Below the pieces are notes generated by a model. The model was not told where the DNA came from. It ran no database searches and saw only the letters and a list, made by a program, of their open reading frames with translations. 64,000 nt of DNA from Hyphomonadaceae bacterium (GTDB taxonomy: Bacteria; Pseudomonadota; Alphaproteobacteria; Caulobacterales; Aquidulcibacteraceae), in assembly GCA_019753105.1 (NCBI GenBank), contig JAIELJ010000003.1, positions 62,001-126,000 of the forward strand. The letters run 5' to 3'. This document shows, piece by piece, positions 58,642-64,000 of the stretch. Both the position numbers and the translations under genes were made by a program. The first letter of the stretch is position 1. Each line of letters begins with the position of its first letter.

Positions 58642-59774
58642 GCCGCCACCGCCATATTGGCATTCTCGGCGAGATTGCGCAGTGCGCGTGCGATTTCGCT
58701 AGGGCGGCATTCGGCGGTCACCGGTGTTGGCGCATCCGCTGTCGCGTCGATGCCCATGTCTTGGAGTTCGCCGCAGAGTGTGCGCGTGATTTCCGCCAGA
58801 TCGACTTGCGCGCGCGCTTCGTCGCTGGCGCCGGCGCGGGCGAGTGCGAGCGCTTGTTCGGTCAGGCGTTCCATTTCTTCGACCGATGCAAGCAGGCGTT
58901 GGCGCGTCGCTTCGTCATCGACCAGTTCGGCGCGCAGGCGGATGGCTGTGATCGGCGTGCGCAGATCGTGGCTGAGCGCCCAGAGCATTTGGCGTTGGCG
59001 ATTGAGCTGGCGGCCCAAGCGTTGCGCCATGGCGTTGAAGGCGGTCGATGCGCGGCGCACGTCGGCGGGACCGCTAACCGGTGCTTCGACTTGCGTTTGC
59101 CCCGAGCCCAAAGCCTGCGCGGCGCTTGTTAAATCCGCCAACGGGCGGCCGATCTGGCGCGAGACGAGCGCTGCGCCGATGCCGACGATGATCACAGTCA
59201 CAAGCGCGCCTGCGAGCGCGCTCAGAGGTGCGGGACGAGGGCCGGGGAGACGCGCGCGCGCGTTAAGCCAAGAGCCGCCGCCAAGATCGACGGCGATCTG
59301 GACTTCCGTCGACTGCACGATCGGCGCGTCATCGCGCGGCCCGCGTTCGCCCGGCTCACTGTCCGGCCCGTCGAATGCGCCACGCTCGCGCCGCCAGCGC
59401 CGGGATGGGCCTTCGACGGTGCGGGCGCGGGCGAAAACATCAATGTCGTCCAGTTGAGTAGCGATGGCGCGGGCGATGCGGCCGCCTGCGCCCGGTCCGC
59501 TTTCGCTGACGATTGGCTGGGTTTCCACGTGATAGCGGATCGAGAAATCGCGAATGCCTTCAGCGAGGAACGGGCGTTGGCCGGGAGGCGTCGCGCGCAG
59601 GCGTTCGGCGGTGTAGACGACGCGCTCGATGACGCCCGTCTCGGCGGCGCGCCGAAGTGCGGCGCCGCGCTCGTTGGCGTAGATGAAGAACGCCGCCGCG
59701 TATGAGATGAACACTGCGACAACGGTGACGAGCACCAGCCGTCCGGTCAGCGTATTGAGCGGGTTCAGGTTCAC
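58638..59774 (-). CDS. Sensor histidine kinase, truncated by a frameshift
   Basis: 378 aa with two membrane spans (residues 10-32 and 186-207), a periplasmic sensor loop of about 150 residues, a HAMP domain (205-255) and the phospho-acceptor SHDLRTPITAI (His269). The N box (RALRNLAENA) is reached at the end, but the frame then shifts (NMAVAA stop) where a normal kinase has YGGGG. The rest of the ATPase domain continues in frame +1. GTG start overlaps the response-regulator stop. Confidence 0.85.
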   Translation of the reverse strand: MNLNPLNTLTGRLVLVTVVAVFISYAAAFFIYANERGAALRRAAETGVIERVVYTAERLRATPPGQRPFLAEGIRDFSIRYHVETQPIVSESGPGAGGRIARAIATQLDDIDVFARARTVEGPSRRWRRERGAFDGPDSEPGERGPRDDAPIVQSTEVQIAVDLGGGSWLNARARLPGPRPAPLSALAGALVTVIIVGIGAALVSRQIGRPLADLTSAAQALGSGQTQVEAPVSGPADVRRASTAFNAMAQRLGRQLNRQRQMLWALSHDLRTPITAIRLRAELVDDEATRQRLLASVEEMERLTEQALALARAGASDEARAQVDLAEITRTLCGELQDMGIDATADAPTPVTAECRPSEIARALRNLAENANMAVAA

Positions 59775-60493
59775 CGTTTTTCGACCGGCGCAGTAAAGAC
59801 GTAACCGCCACCCCAGACCGTCTTGATCAGCTTCGGCGTGCGCGCATCGACTTCGATCTTGCGGCGCAGGCGGCTGACTTGCGTATCGACAGCGCGGTCG
59901 AAGACATCGGTGCCGCGCTCGAAGGCAAGATCGAGCAATTGCTCGCGCGTCAGCACGATCTTGGGGCGCTGTAGGAAGGTGAGCAGCAGGCGATACTCGC
60001 CTGTGCTGAGTTCGTGAGCGACGCCTTCATCGTCGACGAGTTCGCGCTCAGCAAGCTTCAGCGTCCAGCGATCGAAGCGAAGCGCGTCTCCTGTCGGCGC
60101 TTCAACATCCGGCGGCAGCGCATGCGTGCGGCGGAGTACGGCATCGATACGGGCCATGAGCTCGCGCGGATTGAAGGGCTTCACGACATAATCGTCGGCG
60201 CCGACTTCGAGGCCGATAATGCGGTCCAGTTCTTCGGCGCGGGCAGAGAGCAGGATGACAGGGATGTGGTTGGTTTCACGAATGTGCCTGCAGAGCGAGA
60301 GGCCGTCTTCGCCAGGCATCATGATGTCGAGTATGACAAGATCGACGCGGTTTTCCTTGATCGCCTTGCGAGCCGCCTCAGTGCTATCGACCGCTGTCGC
60401 GCGTCGGCCGTTCTTTTTGAGGAACTGGGCCAGGGACTCACGGATCTCGCGATGATCGTCAACGACGAGAATATGGGGGTCTTCCACGGTCAT
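59771..60493 (-). CDS. OmpR-family response regulator
   Basis: A 240 aa protein. Receiver: ILVVDDHREIRESLAQFL (acidic pair), LVILDIMMPGEDGLSLCRHIRE (phosphorylated Asp), LLSARAEELDRIIGLEVGADDYVVKPFNPREL (Lys). Winged-helix DNA-binding domain: VDDEGVAHELSTGEYRLLLTFLQRPKIVLTREQLLD...DRAVDTQVSRLRRKIE. It acts with the adjacent histidine kinase, overlapping its start by 4 bp. Confidence 0.95.
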   Translation of the reverse strand: MTVEDPHILVVDDHREIRESLAQFLKKNGRRATAVDSTEAARKAIKENRVDLVILDIMMPGEDGLSLCRHIRETNHIPVILLSARAEELDRIIGLEVGADDYVVKPFNPRELMARIDAVLRRTHALPPDVEAPTGDALRFDRWTLKLAERELVDDEGVAHELSTGEYRLLLTFLQRPKIVLTREQLLDLAFERGTDVFDRAVDTQVSRLRRKIEVDARTPKLIKTVWGGGYVFTAPVEKR

Positions 60494-60669
60494 TGGTCTT
60501 GATGTGCGGCGTCGTTGGGCAAAAATCTACAGAGCGCGCGTGCCGGGTTTGTGCCAAAGCTTGGCAGGACGGGGGCGGCGACACATTTTGACGAGAACGT
60601 GGCCCTGTGCCGCCACAAGACTGCCCAGGTCGGCCCGCTTGGTGGCCTGGCATTTTCAGGGGACGATTC

Positions 60670-61158
60670 ATGCGGTTGAAGACTTTGGCGTTGGCGGGTT
60701 GCGCGGCTCTGGCTGTGACCGCGTGCGCTTCCGGCGGCGGACGCGAAGGGTCAACCCGCGATCCGATCCGGGCGCTGCTCTCGGGCGACGCGCTCATGTT
60801 CGTGAGCTTCGACGCCAACGGCGATCTGAGCGTCAGCCGCGACGAGCTTGAAGCGGGCATCACGCGTGAACTCGCGCGCATCGATACGAGCGGCGATGGC
60901 ACGATCTCGCCGATTGAGTTCCAGACGTGGGCGAACGCCGTGCTCGGCGGCGGCCAAATGGGGCCGTACCGGCTCGATTTCGACCGCAATGTCGACAACA
61001 CGATTACGCGCGAAGAGTTCGAAACCGAAATTCGCGCACGCTTTTCCGATTACGATGAGAACAACGATGGCGCAGTGACGCGCAGCGAAATGGTCCGCCT
61101 CGTGGGCGCGGCGCGCCCGCCGACGCAGCGCCGCGAGCCTCTTCCGCCGATGCGCTGA
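60670..61158 (+). CDS. EF-hand calcium-binding lipoprotein
   Basis: A 162 aa protein with lipobox AVTAC and four EF-hand-like loops: DANGDLSVSRDEL, DTSGDGTISPIEF, DRNVDNTITREEF and DENNDGAVTRSEM. Each has the D-x-[DNS]-x-D/N-G spacing of calcium loops. Likely a periplasmic calcium sensor or buffer. It is divergent from the two-component operon and upstream of an RNA candidate and a second EF-hand gene. Confidence 0.9.
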   Translation: MRLKTLALAGCAALAVTACASGGGREGSTRDPIRALLSGDALMFVSFDANGDLSVSRDELEAGITRELARIDTSGDGTISPIEFQTWANAVLGGGQMGPYRLDFDRNVDNTITREEFETEIRARFSDYDENNDGAVTRSEMVRLVGAARPPTQRREPLPPMR

Positions 61159-61208
61159 AAAAGGGCGCTGACAAGAATCGGCGCCAAAACGTCGCGCAGC
61201 GAGAAACC

Positions 61209-61236
61209 TTGGACACATCTCGCGCGTACCTATGTG
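61209..61236 (+). promoter_or_regulatory. Promoter of the 61.24-61.36 kb RNA candidate
   Basis: TTGGAC at 61209-61214 and TATGTG at 61231-61236, 16-bp spacer. The predicted start (about 61243) falls just before the first hairpin (61245). Good fit to a housekeeping sigma promoter except for one or two bases. Confidence 0.6.
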
Positions 61237-61242
61237 TACTTG

Positions 61243-61366
61243 GAAGCGAGCCAACCCTCCCCCCGAGGCTCGCTGATCCGGCGGCGCCCTATCCCTCCCC
61301 CCAAAGGGCGCCGCACAAACAAGGCGGCCAGCGCACCCCTCCCTCGCGCTGGCCGCTCTTTTTTTG
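61243..61366 (+). ncRNA. Candidate triple-hairpin small RNA with anti-Shine-Dalgarno loops
   Basis: Three consecutive hairpins: AGCGAGCC/GGCTCGCT (61245-61274), GCGGCGCCCT/AGGGCGCCGC (61281-61314) and GCGGCCAGCGC/GCGCTGGCCGC (61324-61356). Loops of 14, 14 and 11 nt all hold a pyrimidine run containing CCCTCCC, complementary to Shine-Dalgarno sequences. Eight T follow the third (terminator). This is the plan of alphaproteobacterial multi-loop anti-SD regulators of the ar15/cuckoo type. No protein frame is credible here. Family membership is inferred. Confidence 0.72.
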
Positions 61367-61484
61367 TCCGGCGTTCCGACAAACTTTGTCGCAACCGCGA
61401 CCAACGGGCGAAACAGCCGCGTTCTATTCCGAGATCATGAGGGAATACGGCCGCGCATCCCCGGCGGCTATGAGGAGTAGGTTC

Positions 61485-62102
61485 ATGCGCAAATTTTTGT
61501 TCGCCGCTGCTGGCTTCGCGGCGCTCGCTGGCGCGGCCGGTTTGGCGCTGGCTCAGGACGCCAGTGCGCCGCGCGAACGCGGAGCGGCGTTCTTTCAAGC
61601 TGACGCCAATAGTGACGGCGCGGTCACGCGCGCGGAATTCGATGCGTCCCGCACCGCGCGCTTTGCGCAGCTCGACGCCAACAACGATGGCCAACTGACC
61701 CGCGAAGAACGACGCGCCGAGCGTGGCGATCGCGGCCGTCATGGCCGACGCGGCGGTGGTCCGCACATGCTCGGCCGCGCCGACGCCAACAATGACGGCA
61801 ATATTACTCGCGAAGAGTTCTTGGCGCGTCCGACTGAAATGTTCGCGCGTCTCGATGCAAATAGCGACGGCGTGATCTCTGCCGCCGAGCGGCCGGAACG
61901 CCCCGAGCGTGGCGAGCGCCCGAACCGGGGCGAACGCCGCGAACGCGCCAACCCCGACACGAATGGCGATAGCCAGCTCTCGCAGGCTGAATTCGTCGCT
62001 TCCGGTGCGGGCATGTTCCAGCGTCTCGATGCGAACAGTGACGGCCGTGTGACGCGGGAAGAAGCCGCCGCCGCGCATCCGCACCGCCGCGGGCGCGACT
62101 AA
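61485..62102 (+). CDS. EF-hand protein, exported
   Basis: A 205 aa protein with a signal peptide (FAALAGAAGLALAQ) and six EF-hand-like calcium loops (DANSDGAVTRAEF, DANNDGQLTREER, DANNDGNITREEF, DANSDGVISAAER, DTNGDSQLSQAEF, DANSDGRVTREEA). An Arg-rich spacer separates loops 2 and 3. The ATG at 61485 is chosen because the residues before it do not form a signal peptide. Together with the upstream EF-hand lipoprotein it suggests periplasmic calcium handling. Confidence 0.9.
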   Translation: MRKFLFAAAGFAALAGAAGLALAQDASAPRERGAAFFQADANSDGAVTRAEFDASRTARFAQLDANNDGQLTREERRAERGDRGRHGRRGGGPHMLGRADANNDGNITREEFLARPTEMFARLDANSDGVISAAERPERPERGERPNRGERRERANPDTNGDSQLSQAEFVASGAGMFQRLDANSDGRVTREEAAAAHPHRRGRD

Positions 62103-62206
62103 GCGGTGAGGCGCGGGCCGGGATGTTGGCTCACCCGGCCCGCGCTGCTCGGGCGTATATGGGGAAGGGGCTTGCCGCCGCGACCGCGCCGGCCATGTGA
62201 GGATGG

Positions 62207-63778
62207 ATGATGTTCGCCGGACTGAAGCAGAAAGCTCAGGAACTTTGGGAAAAACGCCCAGGGCTTTTGCGCGGCCGTAGCCTGTTCATTACAGGCGGCG
62301 TGGCTTTGCTTGTGCTTGTCGTTGGCATGAATGTGCTGGGCGGCGATAGCGACGCGGAACCGTATCGGACGGCGGCGATCGATCGCGGCGCGATTACGCG
62401 TGTGGTGAGTGCTACCGGTACGCTGCAGCCCTTGGTCTCGGCCAATGTCGGCTCGACGGTTTCTGGCCCAGTCGTTGAAGTGCTCGTGGATTTCAATTCC
62501 CAGGTCCGTGCGAACCAGGTGTTGGCGCGGCTCGATCCGACGCCGTTCCAGCAGCGTATCGTGCAAGCGCAAGCTTCTCTGGCGCAGGCGCAAGCGCAGG
62601 CGGCGGTCGCGAATTCTGACTATCAGCGTTATGTGCTGCTCCAGCAGCGGGGCTTTGCCTCCGAGCAATTAATGACGCAACAGCGCGCGGCGCGTGACAC
62701 TGCGCGTGCGGCCGTGGCGCAAGCGTCGGCGCAAGTGGCGTCGGCGCGCACGGATTTGGAGCGCAGCGTCATCCGCTCGCCGATCGACGGTGTTGTGGTA
62801 GACCGGCAAGTGAACGTCGGCCAATCGGTGGCGGCGAGCTTGCAGGCGCCGACGCTCTTTATCATCGCGCAGGATCTTTCGCGGCTGCAGGCGAATATCA
62901 CGGTCGATGAAGCCGATATCGGCTTTGTCGATGAAGGCCAGCAAGTACGCTTTACCGTCGACGCTTTTCCGGATCGCGAGTTCGAAGGCCGCGTCAGCCA
63001 GGTGCGCCAGCAGGGCGCGTCGGAGCAGGGTGTGGTGAGCTACACGGTGGTTGTCGAGGCAGACAATCCGGGCCGCGCGCTGCTGCCCGGCATGACGGCG
63101 AATGCCGAGATCATTCTTGAGCAACGTGAAGACGTGTTGCGTCTGCCGAACACAGCGCTGCGCTTCCGTCCGGCTGATCCGGAGATCGCCGCACAAGGCC
63201 AAGCGCTGGCGTCTGAAGGGGCGCGGAGCGGAGGAGAGCGCCAGCAAGGCGCGCAGCGAGAACGCGCGCAAGGCCAAGGCGGTGGCGAAGGTCAGCGCGG
63301 TGGTGGACGAGGCGGGCGCGGCGTGGCGCAGCTTGCGGAATCGCTGGAGCTGAACGAACAGCAACAAGAACAAGCGCGCACAGCGTTTCAGAACGCGATG
63401 GCCGGCGCGCAATCCGGTGGCGGCGGCGATCGCCGGGCGGCGATGCGGCGCATGCGCGATCAAGTGATCCGCGAGCTTGAGCCGACGTTCAGCGCGCGCC
63501 AGCGCGAATTGTTGGCGCAACTGCGTCAAGGCGGTGGCGCGCAACGCGAGGTGCGCCAAGAGGCGGTGGTCTGGGTGCTGCGCAACAATCGTCCAGCGCC
63601 CGTGCAAGTGGAGATCGGCGTCGCCGACAATGGCTACACGCTCATCCACAGCGGCTTGAACGAAGGCGATGAAGTCATCATTGGCGGCGGTCCGCGTGAT
63701 GAGAGCCAACAAGGCGGTCCGTTCGGCGGCAGCGGCGGGCGTGGCGGCCCCGGCGGCGCGCGCATTCGGGGCGCGTGA
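62207..63778 (+). CDS. MacA-like RND/ABC periplasmic adaptor with inserted Gly/Arg-rich and helical region
   Basis: A 523 aa membrane-fusion protein. Anchor FITGGVALLVLVVGMNVLGG, barrel-sandwich VVSATGTLQPLVSANVGSTVSGPVVEVLVD, helical hairpin (residues 107-185), beta-barrel LLPGMTANAEIIL. After the barrel, residues 335-450 are an insertion absent from MacA: a Gly/Gln/Arg-rich linker, then a helical piece (LELNEQQQEQARTAFQNAM, QVIRELEPTFSARQRELLAQL) resembling the LTxxQ repeat of Spy/CpxP-like proteins. Its stop overlaps the ABC gene start (TGATG). Confidence 0.88.
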   Translation: MMFAGLKQKAQELWEKRPGLLRGRSLFITGGVALLVLVVGMNVLGGDSDAEPYRTAAIDRGAITRVVSATGTLQPLVSANVGSTVSGPVVEVLVDFNSQVRANQVLARLDPTPFQQRIVQAQASLAQAQAQAAVANSDYQRYVLLQQRGFASEQLMTQQRAARDTARAAVAQASAQVASARTDLERSVIRSPIDGVVVDRQVNVGQSVAASLQAPTLFIIAQDLSRLQANITVDEADIGFVDEGQQVRFTVDAFPDREFEGRVSQVRQQGASEQGVVSYTVVVEADNPGRALLPGMTANAEIILEQREDVLRLPNTALRFRPADPEIAAQGQALASEGARSGGERQQGAQRERAQGQGGGEGQRGGGRGGRGVAQLAESLELNEQQQEQARTAFQNAMAGAQSGGGGDRRAAMRRMRDQVIRELEPTFSARQRELLAQLRQGGGAQREVRQEAVVWVLRNNRPAPVQVEIGVADNGYTLIHSGLNEGDEVIIGGGPRDESQQGGPFGGSGGRGGPGGARIRGA

Positions 63779-64000
63779 TGATGGCAACGCTGATCGAAGC
63801 CAACAATCTCGTAAAGCTCTACCAAATGGGCGACGAGACCGTGCACGCGCTGGACGGCGTCTCGTTCAGCGTGCCGCGCGGTGATTATTGCGCCATCGTC
63901 GGCCCGTCAGGCTCCGGCAAGTCGACGATGATGAACATTCTCGGCGGCTTGGATACGCCGACGAGCGGGCGGATCGTGATTGACGGCGCCGATATCGCTG
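63778..64000 (+). CDS. MacB-type ABC exporter ATP-binding protein, cut by window end
   Basis: The first 74 codons are seen: ATLIEANNLVKLYQMGDETVHALDGVSFSVPRGDYCAIVGPSGSGKSTMMNILGGLDTPTSGRIVIDG. The Walker A (GPSGSGKST) is complete; the signature and Walker B lie outside. This is the LolD/MacB type ATPase that pairs with a MacA adaptor, exporting a macrolide, lipoprotein or peptide. The rest is beyond the window. Confidence 0.93.
   Translation, partial: MMATLIEANNLVKLYQMGDETVHALDGVSFSVPRGDYCAIVGPSGSGKSTMMNILGGLDTPTSGRIVIDGADIA

Noticed and set aside
62669-63787. 372 aa antisense frame opposite the MacA-like gene
   Set aside because: His/Arg-rich shadow of the plus-strand gene; no motif.
1-64000. 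CRISPR array or insertion sequence
   Set aside because: No set of regularly spaced direct repeats with unique spacers, and no transposase with terminal inverted repeats, was seen. The only recombinase is the serine type.

Overview
The window looks like about 64 kb of a GC-rich alphaproteobacterial chromosome of the Caulobacterales/Hyphomonadaceae type. The main evidence is a GcrA-family cell-cycle regulator followed by an argD-argF-hslO-apaG run, two-domain dCTP deaminase, and very high-GC coding. The genus is inferred, not shown. No rRNA, CRISPR array or insertion sequence was recognised.

Layout. (1) 0-9.1 kb is an accessory block. It holds an ECF sigma/FecR pair led by a small Mrr-like protein, two tandem controller-protein-like XRE regulators each preceded by an identical C-box palindrome, a translationally coupled PD-(D/E)XK-like nuclease plus HIRAN protein, a 3' remnant of a further XRE gene, and a divergent locus with two different three-Cys-motif partner (TcmP) proteins, one three-Cys-motif (Gp37/Gp68, DUF5131) protein and an RNase H-like candidate. 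(2) 9.4-14.9 kb is a conjugative-element maintenance module (ParB-like, ArdC-like antirestriction, Toprim, SSB-like, DUF2958). It stops 21 bp from the 3' end of a tRNA-Thr. (3) 15.0-29.2 kb is a long minus-strand metal-resistance run: two methyltransferases or methyltransferase-like proteins, CDF transporter, CzcCBA-type RND pump, AhpD, P1B-4 ATPase, M23 peptidase, CopC, a third methyltransferase and DsbB/DsbA. It starts at a MerR/CadR-type operator, with the merR gene divergent. (4) 29.8-36.5 kb is a plus-strand copper/silver CusCBAF cluster. (5) 36.8-43.0 kb holds a Phd/PemK-like toxin-antitoxin pair and mobility genes: TraF/S26 peptidase with a trinucleotide-repeat insertion, DUF3363 relaxase, excisionase-like HTH and large serine recombinase. 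The recombinase 3' end lies inside a tRNA-Ile2(CAT) gene whose acceptor stem no longer pairs, marking one end of the integrated element. (6) 43.1-64.0 kb is mostly ordinary chromosome: amine oxidase, TIR protein, envelope lipoproteins, hemerythrin, gcrA, arginine genes, hslO, apaG, dcd, a membrane protein/XRE operon, TraB-like protein, an OmpR-type two-component system with a frameshifted kinase, two EF-hand proteins and the start of a MacAB-type exporter.

How it works together. The element appears to bring conjugation/maintenance genes, metal and copper efflux, and a small accessory (possibly anti-mobile-element) block. The observations most worth following up are the dual-TcmP locus, the C-box-controlled regulators next to nuclease-like genes, the serine-recombinase/tRNA overlap, and an unannotated RNA candidate near 61.3 kb built of three hairpins whose loops all carry an anti-Shine-Dalgarno CCCTCCC motif, with a matching promoter and terminator. 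Start codons given below are chosen by ribosome-binding site, overlap and family N-terminus, so they often differ from the longest possible ORF.
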